Positions 52,602-63,476 of a DNA stretch of 64,000 bases are shown one piece after another. The stretch is from Hungatella sp. (lineage in GTDB: Bacteria; Bacillota; Clostridia; Lachnospirales; Lachnospiraceae): positions 1,249,208 to 1,313,207 of the forward strand of contig WASS01000020.1 of the NCBI GenBank assembly GCA_009712635.1. The letters are read 5' to 3'. Each line of letters opens with the position of its first letter. Position 1 is the stretch's first letter. The position numbers were made by a program, and so were the translations under genes. Below the pieces are notes generated by a model, which saw nothing but the letters and a program-made list of their open reading frames with translations, searched no databases and was not told where the DNA came from.

Positions 52602-53264
52602 ATGACATTAGGAGAAAAAATCAAACGCCTGAGAACTGAAAAGGGAATTACGCAGGAAACACTGGCAGAAGAAGTTAATGTGTCTCGTTCTGCTATTGCT
52701 AAGTGGGAAACAAATAGTGGTGTCCCAGAAGTTAGTAATCTTATAATGATATCAAGAATTTTCAATGTTAGTGTTGACGAGCTGGTGGATGATACAAAAG
52801 TGATTGATAAAACAGATGTTAAAGCTGAAAAAAAATCAGATTGTTCGGAGTATGCAGGTAACTTTTATGATATCGAACTAAATGGGTGGAATGATGGGGT
52901 TGAAGATGTTCTTATTATTAATGAAGATGAAAATTTTTTATTCTACCAAAAGCCATTAAAAAGGGAAAATGTGTTTGGTCTGATTGGAAAAAAATATATT
53001 ACATCGTTAAAAGCGTCAAAACCATCTGATATTGTACAAAAAGATATTAAGGTAATAGGTAAAAATTATTTTTGCAGTAAGCATGTATTGGTTGAATTAG
53101 CTGTAAAAGAAGGTTTCATAAAAGGATTTTTTGATTTTCGCAATGATGATTATCAAGATGTTGTCATCCAGTCTTTTACTGATTCAAAAGTTCTATTAAA
53201 GTTTGGAAAAGAAATAGATATTAGCACCATCTCTAAAATAGAGGAATTAGAGGTAATGGCCTGA
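52602..53264 (+). CDS. XRE-type regulator with a C-terminal beta-rich domain
   Basis: This 220-aa protein has an HTH at 1-65 (LGEKIKRLRTEKGITQETLAEEVNVSRSAIAKWETNSGVPEVSNLIMISRIFNVSVDELV). After a charged linker comes a domain of about 130 residues rich in beta strands that I do not recognise. It stands alone with AGGAAAGAGG ahead of the ATG. The target is unknown. Confidence 0.85.
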   Translation: MTLGEKIKRLRTEKGITQETLAEEVNVSRSAIAKWETNSGVPEVSNLIMISRIFNVSVDELVDDTKVIDKTDVKAEKKSDCSEYAGNFYDIELNGWNDGVEDVLIINEDENFLFYQKPLKRENVFGLIGKKYITSLKASKPSDIVQKDIKVIGKNYFCSKHVLVELAVKEGFIKGFFDFRNDDYQDVVIQSFTDSKVLLKFGKEIDISTISKIEELEVMA

Positions 53265-53305
53265 CAAAACTATTTCTCCATTTCCATATACCGGCATTGT
53301 TGCAA

Positions 53306-54352
53306 CTAACCAATACGCCTTTGTTCTTTCATAATTCTGTGATGTGCAAAAGCATATACAACATAGCTGATTAATAGAGGAAAATAAAAATTAATAATTC
53401 TGCTTAAGACCATAGCCGAGGGGAGCTGATCCCCCTGATAAAACTGACCAAACACGTTCAAATATGCTTTTTCTGCAATTCCCACTGAACCTGGAAGGGG
53501 AACTGCAGCAACTGCAATATTAATAAATGACTGACCTGCCATCAGATCAAAGCAATCATTCTTCCTGTAACCGAAGCTTAAGTATACCAGGTATGATACA
53601 AGACAGTATGCAATCCATTGAAATACTGTGATCACAAATACCTTTAAAAACAAATCCGGGTTTTTTATAATCAATCTGGACTTTTCACGGTAAGAAATTA
53701 TTAAAAGATCAAACTTTTCCTTTATCTCCTCTGGTTTTTTATACAGATGAAGTTTTTTGCCAAGTTTTAAGACAAGGTCAATAAGAAAAGGGATAACAAT
53801 TCTGGAAAACATCAATGCTGATAAAACAGCCGTCAGGGAGAGCATAACACCTGTTCCTGCAAGTAACAGCCAGATAAACCAGTGTGCTGATTTAGCTAAT
53901 ATATTAAATCTCAGCAACGCAAATACTCCCCCCATCAAGACAATTACAATCTGGCTGACAAAAACCATTAAAAATATTGTGATGGCAGAGATATCAACAT
54001 AGATCTTATCTTTATTCATATAATACATCTGGGCGGGCTGCCCTCCGCACGCTCCAGGAGTTATTGCGCTAAAATAATTTCCAATGTATGCATAATCAAT
54101 ACAATTTTTATAGGAAACCTCCTGTTTTAATCGATGCATAATCATATAGAAATTCATGGCCTGACACCCTGCATAATAAAACATCAATGCAATTCCGGTA
54201 ATAAGATATAAAAAATGGACACTTCCAGCCACTTTTACTAATTCTTTAATGGAATACTCTTTTAAAAGAACTGAAATAGTGACGGCCATTAAAGAGGTCA
54301 TAACTAAGATGCTTCTTATCTGATTTTTTTTACTGATTATTTTATCCCGCAT
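53306..54352 (-). CDS. Flippase-like membrane protein (LPG-synthase TM/UPF0104 type)
   Basis: This 348-aa protein has about eight helices. The motif FSAITPGACGGQPAQMYYM and the later FINIAVAAVPLPGSVGIAEKAYLNVF are the two conserved loops of the lysylphosphatidylglycerol-synthetase membrane domain family. It lacks the catalytic aminoacyl-transfer domain, so it probably moves a lipid or lipid-linked sugar across the membrane. It is monocistronic, with no partner seen nearby. Confidence 0.85.
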   Translation of the reverse strand: MRDKIISKKNQIRSILVMTSLMAVTISVLLKEYSIKELVKVAGSVHFLYLITGIALMFYYAGCQAMNFYMIMHRLKQEVSYKNCIDYAYIGNYFSAITPGACGGQPAQMYYMNKDKIYVDISAITIFLMVFVSQIVIVLMGGVFALLRFNILAKSAHWFIWLLLAGTGVMLSLTAVLSALMFSRIVIPFLIDLVLKLGKKLHLYKKPEEIKEKFDLLIISYREKSRLIIKNPDLFLKVFVITVFQWIAYCLVSYLVYLSFGYRKNDCFDLMAGQSFINIAVAAVPLPGSVGIAEKAYLNVFGQFYQGDQLPSAMVLSRIINFYFPLLISYVVYAFAHHRIMKEQRRIG

Positions 54353-54569
54353 AATTAATCCCTCATGTTGAAGTTGATACTTTTTATTATTACCAGAGCT
54401 TGCGAATCCTATGTTAATGTCTTAAACAGATTAATAACGGCTTTATTCCAAAAAACACCAGAACAGTTAATCTTATCATGCTCTTTATTATTAGTAAATA
54501 AAGGTTATAAATACGATAAAATATTAAGTTTCAATCACATAAACTTAAAATTATGAAATAATGCAACTA

Positions 54570-54600
54570 AAAAAAGCGACCACAATTATTGTGATCGCTC
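54570..54600 (-). terminator. Terminator of the beta-glucoside operon
   Basis: On the minus strand AGCGATCACAA pairs with TTGTGGTCGCT (11 bp with one G-T pair, 3-base loop) followed by TTTTTTAG. It lies 15 bases past the glucosidase stop. The gap from 54353 to here shows no gene. Confidence 0.9.
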
Positions 54601-54614
54601 TTCGCAAGAAATGC

Positions 54615-56075
<1,461 letters not shown>

Positions 56076-57464
56076 TTATTGATATATACTCTCGCCTTTA
56101 TATATAACAAGAGTAGTTACAAAAGTTACAATGATACCCAGAATAATACTAATCACCATAAATATAAAGTTAGAGCTATTTGGTCCCACAAAGCCAGTGA
56201 TACCAAGAATTCCTGCACTTCCGCCTAAACTGTACATGTATACCTTCATTAAACCTGCAAAAGCTGCTGAACAAAAATTACCAAACATAGAAGCATATAA
56301 TGGCTTCTTCAATTTCATATTAATACCAAACATAGCCGGTTCTGTTACACCGCCAAAAATTGCAGTTATTGCACTGGATCCTGCGGTTGATTTTGTAGCT
56401 TTATCTTTACATTTAAATGCGACTGCTGCTGCAGCGGCTCCCTGATTAATATTTGATAAAACATTTGCTGTCGCAACAATTGGTTCATAACCAAAGGTAA
56501 CTAATGAATTGAACATATATGGAAATAATGCACCATGCATACCTGTAAGAATTAATAGTGGATAAATGGTTGCCAATACTGCCACACCAAAGAAACCGGT
56601 TGTTTTATACAGCCACATAATTGCTATTGCTAGATAATTTCCAAGGAAAGCACCAGCGGGGCCTATTAAACCTAAGGTTAATGGAAGCATAACTAATATG
56701 GTTCCAAGAGGTACTACAATTGCCTTTATAGATTCTGGTGCTATCTTTTTGAAAAACCGTTCCACATGGGACATCACATAGACTGCCATAATAATGGGAA
56801 AAATGGTGCTCGTATAAGTTGCTGCGTATACAGGAATCCCAAAAATACTCATAGGTACAGAACCTGCTACATTTGCTACCATGGTAGGATGGATCATAAT
56901 TGCACCAAGAAGCATACCAAGTCCCATATTTGCTTTGAATTTATTAGCAGATGTTGCACCTAAAAATATGGGAAGGAAATAAAAACCTGCATCTGATGCA
57001 AAAGTAAGTACTGCGTGAGTTTGCATATCCGGAGTTAATAATCCAGTCAGCTCACCTAAGATAATAACAACCTTCAGCATACCTGCACCAATGATGGCAG
57101 GAAGCAGAGGAATTAAACTGCCTGTAATACCATCGATTATTGCAGCAAAGCTGATTTTTTTCTTTTTCCCTTTATCTAAATTTTCATCAATGGCTTTTTC
57201 CATCTCAAGACCAGCTTTTGCAGCAACAATGCTGTATACTTCACCAACAGACTGTCCGATAATAATCTGTAATTGCTCGTTGGACCACTGTGCTCCAACA
57301 ACACCCGGAAGCTTTTGTATTTCAGACAGATTTATAATGCTTTTATCCTTTAATTGAAATCTAAGACGTGTCATACAATGGCCCAAATAGCTGATGTTGT
57401 CCTTTCCACCAACTAACTCTAACACGTTTACAGCCAGTTCATCATATTTTTCTTTTTTTGACAT
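56076..57464 (-). CDS. Beta-glucoside PTS transporter, EIIBC
   Basis: This 462-aa protein has an EIIB domain at 1-90 with the phosphocysteine in YLGHCMTRLRFQL, then an EIIC membrane domain with about ten helices (including GGVTEPAMFGINMKLKKP). No EIIA domain is attached, so phosphate must come from an EIIA encoded elsewhere. ATG 57464 is chosen because AAAGGAG lies seven bases upstream. The gene is under a ribonucleic antiterminator in its leader. Confidence 0.93.
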   Translation of the reverse strand: MSKKEKYDELAVNVLELVGGKDNISYLGHCMTRLRFQLKDKSIINLSEIQKLPGVVGAQWSNEQLQIIIGQSVGEVYSIVAAKAGLEMEKAIDENLDKGKKKKISFAAIIDGITGSLIPLLPAIIGAGMLKVVIILGELTGLLTPDMQTHAVLTFASDAGFYFLPIFLGATSANKFKANMGLGMLLGAIMIHPTMVANVAGSVPMSIFGIPVYAATYTSTIFPIIMAVYVMSHVERFFKKIAPESIKAIVVPLGTILVMLPLTLGLIGPAGAFLGNYLAIAIMWLYKTTGFFGVAVLATIYPLLILTGMHGALFPYMFNSLVTFGYEPIVATANVLSNINQGAAAAAVAFKCKDKATKSTAGSSAITAIFGGVTEPAMFGINMKLKKPLYASMFGNFCSAAFAGLMKVYMYSLGGSAGILGITGFVGPNSSNFIFMVISIILGIIVTFVTTLVIYKGESIYQ

Positions 57465-57507
57465 ATCCGTTCTCCTTTTTTTGTGTTCCTTTTCAAACTC
57501 CGAGGAA

Positions 57508-57580
57508 ATAAAAAAACCGAGGGAACGCACAATATTAGTGCGTTTACCCTCGGTTATGCCTCCATTACGAGTGACAATCC
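57508..57580 (-). promoter_or_regulatory. LicT/BglG-type antiterminator target (RAT) and terminator
   Basis: On the minus strand GGATTGTCACTCGTAATGG followed by AGGCATAACC (57580-57552) matches the RAT consensus. Its end overlaps the 5' arm of a terminator, AACCGAGGG pairing with CCCTCGGTT (57555-57515) followed by eight T residues. The two structures exclude each other, as in bgl and lic operons. No bglG/licT-like gene is in the window. Confidence 0.92.
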
Positions 57581-57612
57581 TTAGATTAATTTCTTGTTAC
57601 TATCATGTGATT

Positions 57613-57641
57613 AGTATAGGGGAAAAGAGTTATTATGTCAA
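57613..57641 (-). promoter_or_regulatory. Promoter of the beta-glucoside operon
   Basis: On the minus strand TTGACA (57641-57636), 17 bases, TATACT (57618-57613). The transcript would start about 25 bases before the antiterminator target. Confidence 0.8.
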
Positions 57642-57732
57642 TGTAATATATTTCATAAAATTACAAATACTATTTTGTACAATATATACAACTCTCATAT
57701 TCAATTTTCACTGCTGTTAAACTAAACTTAAT

Positions 57733-58434
57733 TCACATCACATCTTCTTTTTCAACGTTATGCACAGTAAGAAATCCGCAGATCAGGGAAACACCAAATA
57801 AAAAAACCGGAAGAATCATATTTGCCCTTAAAGTCAGGTCTCCTATGTTTCCATTCATAACTGAAAACAATAAAAATGAAGTAATAATAACTGCCCTCGA
57901 TGACTTCATCAATTTTCCTATATATAAAGGGATAAACGCCAGGGTCACAGTAAGAACCGTCTTTAAAATGATCTGCAAGTAGAAATTTGCACTTAGCATA
58001 TCATAGCCCAGCGGTAAGCCGGTCCCCACCTCAGAGGATAAGGCCAGAAGCAGGCAAATAAACAGTTTCCCAAGGAAAAGAGCCACCGCACAGAAAATCC
58101 ATACTGCCATCATCTGAGATAGTATTATTTTTTTTCTGGAGATGGGATAGCAAAACATCAGACTCTGAGTTTTATTGTTATACGCTTTGATGATAAAGGA
58201 AGACAACATGGAAGAGGTAAAAACTAAAAACACGAGATTGGTAAGCAATTCAATTTGCTCTTTCATATTAGCAGCCTCAGGTGCAGATTCCGATATTCCT
58301 AATTCAGCATCAATGGGAACGTAATAACACATTGCAAAGAAAAGAATTCCAAGGACTACAAATACAACTGCCTGTTTGATTATATATTTTTTCGTATGAT
58401 ACTTTTTCCATTCCAGTCTGATTAATTTCCACAT
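57733..58434 (-). CDS. ABC-2-type permease
   Basis: This 233-aa membrane protein has six helices: about 22-40, 75-98, 109-131, 146-168, 177-195 and 200-222. The segment KAYNNKTQSLMFCYPISRKKIILSQM is typical of bacitracin/lantibiotic-immunity permeases. It overlaps the ATPase gene by 13 bases. With the kinase/regulator pair upstream, it suggests a peptide-antibiotic export or immunity system. Confidence 0.85.
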   Translation of the reverse strand: MWKLIRLEWKKYHTKKYIIKQAVVFVVLGILFFAMCYYVPIDAELGISESAPEAANMKEQIELLTNLVFLVFTSSMLSSFIIKAYNNKTQSLMFCYPISRKKIILSQMMAVWIFCAVALFLGKLFICLLLALSSEVGTGLPLGYDMLSANFYLQIILKTVLTVTLAFIPLYIGKLMKSSRAVIITSFLLFSVMNGNIGDLTLRANMILPVFLFGVSLICGFLTVHNVEKEDVM

Positions 58435-59348
58435 TCGCTCTCACCTCCTGTGACTTTCAGGAAATACTCCTCCAGGGATTCTGTCTGAGAATGAAATCCC
58501 TGAATTTCAATCTGATTTTCCGTTAACGCCTTCATAATCTCCCGTGACGTAGCTTCTTTTGTATAGACCCGGATCAGATTGTTATTTAAAACTTTGAAAT
58601 TGGAAATATTAAGGCACTCTGTAAAAACATAGGAGGCTCTGGTTATTTCTGATGTTCTGATTTCCAGATACTCAAGTCCCTTATCCGTAAGCTCTTTCAT
58701 AGAAATTTCTTTTATCAGTCTGCCTTTATGAATGATTCCTATGGTATGTGCAAGGCTTTCAATTTCAGAGAGCAGGTGGCTTGATATAAGAATGGTCATC
58801 TCATACTCTTTACACAGCATCCGGAACAGATCGCGGAACTGTTTCATACCAGCCGGATCCAGACCATTCGTTGGTTCATCTAACACCAGAAATTCCGGCT
58901 TTGTAAGAACAGCTCTTGCAATACCCAGCCGCTGCTTCATTCCCAGTGAAAATTCTTTTACCTTTTTTCCTCTGTTATCTGACAAAGACAGCAGGGACAA
59001 TGCTTTTTCTACACTGTCAGGACTGTAATACCCCATGTATTCACAGTGCAGCTTTAAATTCTCTTCCGCCGTCAGCTCATTGTAAAACACTGGAAACTCA
59101 ATCATGCTGCCCATACGTTTTAAAAACGAATAGGAATCAGGGAGCAGTTTCTCACCAAATAAAACAATATCTCCTGAAGTTGGTTTCCATTGATTGGTGA
59201 TCATCTTCATCACCGTAGTTTTTCCCGCACCGTTGGGTCCAAGAAAGCCATAAATCTCTCCTTTGGCAATATGCATGTTCAAATCGGATACAATGGTCTC
59301 TGCTCCAATTTGTTTGGTTAAATGATTGGTTGTTAAAATCGTCTGCAT
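58422..59348 (-). CDS. ABC ATPase, BcrA-like
   Basis: This 308-aa ATPase has GPNGAGKTT at about 38-46, the signature FSLGMKQRLGIA, Walker B FLVLDEPTNGLDPAG and the H-loop ISSHLLSE. The C-terminal extension of about 90 residues is typical of BcrA/DrrA-like exporters. ATG 59348 is chosen because AAAGGAAG lies nine bases upstream; the longer frame starts in untranslated sequence. It pairs with the ABC-2 permease. Confidence 0.93.
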   Translation of the reverse strand: MQTILTTNHLTKQIGAETIVSDLNMHIAKGEIYGFLGPNGAGKTTVMKMITNQWKPTSGDIVLFGEKLLPDSYSFLKRMGSMIEFPVFYNELTAEENLKLHCEYMGYYSPDSVEKALSLLSLSDNRGKKVKEFSLGMKQRLGIARAVLTKPEFLVLDEPTNGLDPAGMKQFRDLFRMLCKEYEMTILISSHLLSEIESLAHTIGIIHKGRLIKEISMKELTDKGLEYLEIRTSEITRASYVFTECLNISNFKVLNNNLIRVYTKEATSREIMKALTENQIEIQGFHSQTESLEEYFLKVTGGESECGN

Positions 59349-59432
59349 TTTGTCACTTCCTTTCATACCCATAATTCTAGCAAGTGATTTCTTCAAAACT
59401 CTTGAATAAATCTTACGAATTTCTTTCTTGAA

Positions 59433-60302
59433 TTAATAATCCAGCTGCTGGAGCTTTAAAGTAAATACGGTTTCCTCATTCTGAATACTCCTTAATGTCA
59501 GTGTACCATTGATTTTTTCTGCCAGACTTTTTGCTATGGTAAGACCTAATCCATTGCCCTGAATCTCCCGGTTCCGGGAATCCTCCAACGTATAGAGGCG
59601 GTCAAATACGCGGGGAATTTCCGTATATGCAATTCCCTTTCCATGATCAACCACATCCACAAACACAAAGTTGTCTTCCTTGCGAAGGGTCAGTCCCAGG
59701 TAATGACCTGCATCCCCATAACGGATTGCATTGCTGATCAGATTGTTAAGAATGCGTCCCAACGCTTCCCTGTCTGCATAAACGAAAACAGGAGACTCAG
59801 GAATATGGATGTTCACATCAAATTTTTTCTCTGTTAAGATATTATAAAAATCAACAATGATCTCCCGGCAGAATTCATTTAAATCTATTTTGGACATCGT
59901 CAGCATTGTATCACCGGCTTCTAACTTTGCCAGTGTGAAAAACTGGTCAATTTGGTCCTTTAATTCATTTGCTTTATGAGAAACCTTTTTTATCATACTC
60001 TTTTCAAGTGTTTCCTGCATTAAAAGCATTTCCAGATATCCGATAATAACAGTCAAAGGTGTCTTCAGATCATGGGATATATTGGAAAGCATCCGTTTGA
60101 TATTCAGTTCCGATCTGCGATAACCGGCATTTGCATTCTGCCTGTCTTCCAGGATACGGTTAATCTGTTCCAATAGATGTTTGATTTCCTTATCTTCTGT
60201 AAATAACATCACTTTTTCATTGGTATCCTCATCTAAAATACGTTCCAGTTCATCACTGACAGTTTGAATTTGTTTTAACGTCCTTCTATTTAACAGAGAC
60301 AT
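59433..60302 (-). CDS. Sensor histidine kinase without membrane helices
   Basis: This 289-aa kinase has the phosphorylated His in MLSNISHDLKTPLTVIIGYLEML, the N-box LISNAIRYGDAG and the G-boxes DHGKGIAYTE and GLGLTIAKSL. The first 75 residues are charged and helical with no membrane segment, so it senses through the cytoplasm or through the ABC transporter. ATG 60302 follows AAAGGAG. It begins four bases after the response regulator gene. Confidence 0.9.
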   Translation of the reverse strand: MSLLNRRTLKQIQTVSDELERILDEDTNEKVMLFTEDKEIKHLLEQINRILEDRQNANAGYRRSELNIKRMLSNISHDLKTPLTVIIGYLEMLLMQETLEKSMIKKVSHKANELKDQIDQFFTLAKLEAGDTMLTMSKIDLNEFCREIIVDFYNILTEKKFDVNIHIPESPVFVYADREALGRILNNLISNAIRYGDAGHYLGLTLRKEDNFVFVDVVDHGKGIAYTEIPRVFDRLYTLEDSRNREIQGNGLGLTIAKSLAEKINGTLTLRSIQNEETVFTLKLQQLDY

Positions 60303-60306
60303 GGTT

Positions 60307-61002
60307 TCACTCCTTTGCACTTCCCAGCTTGTACCCAATTCCCCAAACGGTCAGGATATACTGCGGCTTCCTGGGATCATCCTCAATCTTTGTACGAAGG
60401 CGGCTGATATGAACATTGACTGCGTTTTCATCACCTAAATAATCATCCTGCCATATAAAAGAATAAAGCTGCGCCTTGGTATAAACCTTTTTGGGATTGG
60501 AAAGAAGCAGACGAAGGATTTCATATTCCTTTGCCGTCAGATCCACTGTCAGCCCATTTTTATGCACTGTGTGACTTTCCAGATTCATTTCCAGATCTCC
60601 CAAACCCAAACAAACCTCAGGGGTTTCTGTTACGGATGAATACTGGGTAGTACGCCGCAGATTTGCCTTCACTCTGGCAAGCACCTCAGTTAGGGAAAAT
60701 GGTTTTGTAATATAATCATCCGCTCCCAGTCCCAATCCAAAAATCTTATCTGACTCGGTGTCTTTAGCGGACAGAATTATAATCGGAACCACACTTTCCT
60801 TTCTAATCCGCTTCATAACCTCCAGTCCGCTGATTTTGGGCAGCATCAGATCTAAAATCACCAGGTCATAGGAACCGCTGAAAAATGTCTTTACCGCCTG
60901 TTCTCCGTCAAAGGAGCCATGAACTTCAAAGCCCTCCATCTGGAGAAAATCAATCAGCATCTCACTGATTTCCCTGTCATCTTCTACCAACAATATCTTC
61001 AT
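60307..61002 (-). CDS. OmpR-type response regulator
   Basis: This 231-aa protein has a receiver domain with EDDRE, the phosphoacceptor in DLVILDLMLPKISGLE (Asp about 52) and KPFSLTE. The winged-helix output domain ends GDENAVNVHISRLRTKIE and TVWGIGYKL. It is the first gene of the regulator-kinase-ABC operon. The 61003-61182 gap upstream holds no gene. Confidence 0.93.
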   Translation of the reverse strand: MKILLVEDDREISEMLIDFLQMEGFEVHGSFDGEQAVKTFFSGSYDLVILDLMLPKISGLEVMKRIRKESVVPIIILSAKDTESDKIFGLGLGADDYITKPFSLTEVLARVKANLRRTTQYSSVTETPEVCLGLGDLEMNLESHTVHKNGLTVDLTAKEYEILRLLLSNPKKVYTKAQLYSFIWQDDYLGDENAVNVHISRLRTKIEDDPRKPQYILTVWGIGYKLGSAKE

Positions 61003-61182
61003 CTTTCAATTTTCCTCTCTTCATAGAGCAAAAAAGGTCTTGCTATAATGGTATAATCATAATTTCGACCTACATTGTCCTCTACACCAACATCTTATCA
61101 TAACTCTGATAGAAAAATAAAGATAGCTTAAGAATATATGAGAGAAAAATAGGCCAGATTGAAGGGGTTTTGTATACGCGTA

Positions 61183-61220
61183 AACCTTGACATACATTGT
61201 CATGGTTCATATACTATAAT
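61183..61220 (+). promoter_or_regulatory. WYL-type operator and -10 in front of WYL copy 2
   Basis: AACCTTGACA-N5-TGTCATGGTT (61183-61207) is an inverted repeat with one mismatch. TATAAT (61215-61220) lies 19.5 bases from the centre. A TATACT at 61210-61215 would also be 17 bases from TTGACA, so two readings of the promoter are possible. Confidence 0.75.
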
Positions 61221-61241
61221 TATGACACAGGAGGTGGTTGT

Positions 61242-62138
61242 TTGAAAGAAAGTCGACTGTTTAAGATTATCTACTTTATTTTAGAAAAAGGACGGGTTAC
61301 TGCTCCAGAACTGGCAGAAAAATTCGAGGTTTCCGTCAGAACAATTTATCGTGATGTAGATGTGATTAGTAGTGCTGGTATTCCCATTTACGTTACAACC
61401 GGCAGAAGTGGTGGAATACAGATTCTTGACAACTATGTTTTGGATAAAGCCTTTTTTTCGGATAAAGAAAAGCACGATATCCTATCCGCCTTGCAAAGTT
61501 TTTCCGTTATCGATAACACCTATGAACGAGAGCTGTTAACAAAACTCTCTGCACTTTTTAACACACAGCCAGAAAACTGGGTTGAAGTAGATTTTAGCCG
61601 CTGGGGCAGCAAAACACAGGATAATGCCAAGTTTGAGCAATTGAAAAATGCAGCTATCAACCACAAAGTTGTGACAATTGTTTATGTAAGTTCCTACTCA
61701 AAAAAAACAAAGAGAAATATCCATCCTCTAAAACTCTATTACAAGTCCAAAGAATGGTATGTAAAAGCCTATTGTACAGAAAAGAATGATTTTCGTCTCT
61801 TTAAAATAAATCGTATTATCGATTGTGAAATTTTGGATGAGGATTTTATACCTGTTGAATTTCCTGTATTACAAGATGCAGAGCAGAATGGCTATAACAA
61901 AATTGTACTTCGCTTCCCGAAGGAAATGGCTTACCGTGTCTATGACGAGTTTACTGAGGATGAAATTACAGAACAGGAAAACGGCGATTTTATTGCGGCT
62001 GCCTATATGCCGGAGGATACATGGCTGATTGGATATCTTCTTTCCTATGGTGTGTATGTAGAAGTGATTGAGCCTGGTTATTTACGGAAGATTTTGTCTG
62101 ATGAAGCAAAGAAAATTTACGAAAAATATAAACCTTGA
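61242..62138 (+). CDS. WYL-domain regulator, copy 2
   Basis: This 298-aa protein has the HTH RVTAPELAEKFEVSVRTIYRDVDVISSAGIPIYV, a WYL domain with SKEWYVKAYCTEKNDFRLFKINRI and a C-terminal extension. It is a close paralogue of the protein at 36920-37828. A TTG start at 61242 is chosen because AGGAGGTGG lies just before it; the longer frame would start within the promoter. Its stop codon is inside the second operator copy. It probably controls itself and the ClbS/DfsB-like gene that follows. Confidence 0.88.
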   Translation: MKESRLFKIIYFILEKGRVTAPELAEKFEVSVRTIYRDVDVISSAGIPIYVTTGRSGGIQILDNYVLDKAFFSDKEKHDILSALQSFSVIDNTYERELLTKLSALFNTQPENWVEVDFSRWGSKTQDNAKFEQLKNAAINHKVVTIVYVSSYSKKTKRNIHPLKLYYKSKEWYVKAYCTEKNDFRLFKINRIIDCEILDEDFIPVEFPVLQDAEQNGYNKIVLRFPKEMAYRVYDEFTEDEITEQENGDFIAAAYMPEDTWLIGYLLSYGVYVEVIEPGYLRKILSDEAKKIYEKYKP

Positions 62139-62168
62139 CAGATGATGTCAGAGTTTATGTGCTATTAT
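62131..62168 (+). promoter_or_regulatory. WYL-type operator and -10 in front of the ClbS/DfsB-like gene
   Basis: AACCTTGACA-N5-TGTCAGAGTT (62131-62155), partly symmetric, contains the TGA stop of the WYL gene. TATTAT (62163-62168), preceded by TGC as an extended -10, lies 19.5 bases from the centre, the same spacing as at the other three sites. Confidence 0.75.
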
Positions 62169-62211
62169 TTCATTATAGCGACACAAACTATAATATTAGG
62201 AGGATTATTAC

Positions 62212-62754
62212 ATGGGCAGAGCAGCAACAAAGTCAGATCTGATAGCATCGGCAAATAGCAATTTTGAAAAACTGAACATGCTTATTTCCGGATTGACAGA
62301 GAAAGAATTGTCAGCTCCATTTGATTTTACAGCAGACATTAAAAAGAAAGAAGCGCATTGGGGCAGGGATAAAAATCTTCGAGATGTTCTGATTCATCTT
62401 TATGAGTGGCATCAGCTGCTGCTTAATTGGGTTCAGACGAATATAAATGGAGAAGACAAACCATTTATTCCAGAGCCTTATAACTGGAAAACTTATGGAG
62501 CCATGAATGTGGAGTTTTGGAAAAAGCATCAAAACACATCATTAGACGATGCAAAGAATTTGTATGAAAAATCACATGCCGATGTGATGAAGTTAGCGGA
62601 AAAGTTTTCTAATGAAGAGCTGTTTTCGAAAGATATTTATAAATGGGTTGGCGGAAGTACGTTAGGTTCGTATTTTGTCAGCACTACAGCAAGTCATTAC
62701 GATTGGGCCATTAAAAAGCTAAAGGCACACAAAAAAAGGTGTTTAACCCTGTAG
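62212..62754 (+). CDS. ClbS/DfsB family four-helix-bundle protein
   Basis: This 180-aa protein has the family pattern: KSDLIASANSNFEKLNMLISGL, GRDKNLRDVLIHLYEWHQLLLNWV and PEPYNWKTYGAMNVEFWKKHQ, with the late Y-x-W-x-GG segment YKWVGGSTLGSYFVSTTASHYDWAIKKLK. ClbS protects colibactin producers by opening the cyclopropane warhead; most relatives are uncharacterised and related to DinB-type folds. Here it is likely a protection or detoxification protein under WYL control. Confidence 0.87.
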   Translation: MGRAATKSDLIASANSNFEKLNMLISGLTEKELSAPFDFTADIKKKEAHWGRDKNLRDVLIHLYEWHQLLLNWVQTNINGEDKPFIPEPYNWKTYGAMNVEFWKKHQNTSLDDAKNLYEKSHADVMKLAEKFSNEELFSKDIYKWVGGSTLGSYFVSTTASHYDWAIKKLKAHKKRCLTL

Positions 62755-62763
62755 GGAAAGCAT

Positions 62764-62810
62764 AAATGCACTTCGTGAAAGCAAAAGATTGCTCACACGG
62801 GTGCATTTTT
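62764..62810 (+). terminator. Terminator of the ClbS/DfsB-like gene
   Basis: AAATGCAC pairs with GTGCATTT, with an inner CGTG/CACG extension, followed by further T residues. Confidence 0.75.
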
Positions 62811-62836
62811 TGTGAATATGGCTGCTTTAATTTTAT

Positions 62837-63379
62837 TCACTTTAATTGAGGAAATGTTGAATGAATCATCTTACTTGCAACTTGCACAATAATGTTATTA
62901 TACGACTCATCAAAATGAGACTTTGAGGCTGTAACGGCCGTTATACAGCATTGTACTCTTACACGATTTTCAATTGTATTTTCCACATAGTTAACAGACA
63001 TAAGTCTGTCTAAAAGTAATTCAGTTACATAATATGGTAAAAAAAGACTATGAGTTCCTTCGTTAAAAAAAGGAAATGTTTCTTTGATATCATTTTCTCT
63101 GAAATCATGAAGAAATTTTTGTAAGAAACTTTCAGGTTCAGTAAAGAACTCTTCATAATAATTCAGGGAACCAATGGTGTTCTCAATAAAATCCGATACA
63201 AGTTCCTGATATAAATCATAGATATCGGAGTAATGGTGATAAAATGTTCCCTTGTTTATCAAAGCATGGGAGGCAAGTTCCGTAACCGTGATTTTTTCTA
63301 TGGGCTTCTTCCTCAACAAATCCATCATAACACTTTTAATATTTCTTTTTGTTTTAATAACTCTCAAATCTTCTTTCAT
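62837..63379 (-). CDS. TetR family regulator
   Basis: This 180-aa protein has a TetR HTH at about 10-55 (IKSVMMDLLRKKPIEKITVTELASHALINKGTFYHHYSDIYDLYQEL) and a TetR_C-like helical domain. It is divergent from an ABC exporter gene across 165 bases that contain a TTGAAC/GTTCAA inverted repeat. It is the likely repressor of that exporter. Confidence 0.9.
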   Translation of the reverse strand: MKEDLRVIKTKRNIKSVMMDLLRKKPIEKITVTELASHALINKGTFYHHYSDIYDLYQELVSDFIENTIGSLNYYEEFFTEPESFLQKFLHDFRENDIKETFPFFNEGTHSLFLPYYVTELLLDRLMSVNYVENTIENRVRVQCCITAVTASKSHFDESYNNIIVQVASKMIHSTFPQLK

Positions 63380-63476
63380 AAAAACCTCATCTTCTATTCA
63401 ACAGATTCTTTTCCCATGGGTTAATCAACGAATTCAAGAAATCGTTTATTATTGAACCATATATAATCATTGATGA

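Noticed and set aside
57394-57720. A 108-codon plus-strand open frame over the beta-glucoside leader
   Set aside because: It lies antisense to the promoter, RAT and terminator, whose sequence is fully explained by those functions.
57606-57720. A catabolite-repression cre site at the beta-glucoside promoter
   Set aside because: I looked for the usual palindromic cre pattern around the promoter and did not find a convincing match.
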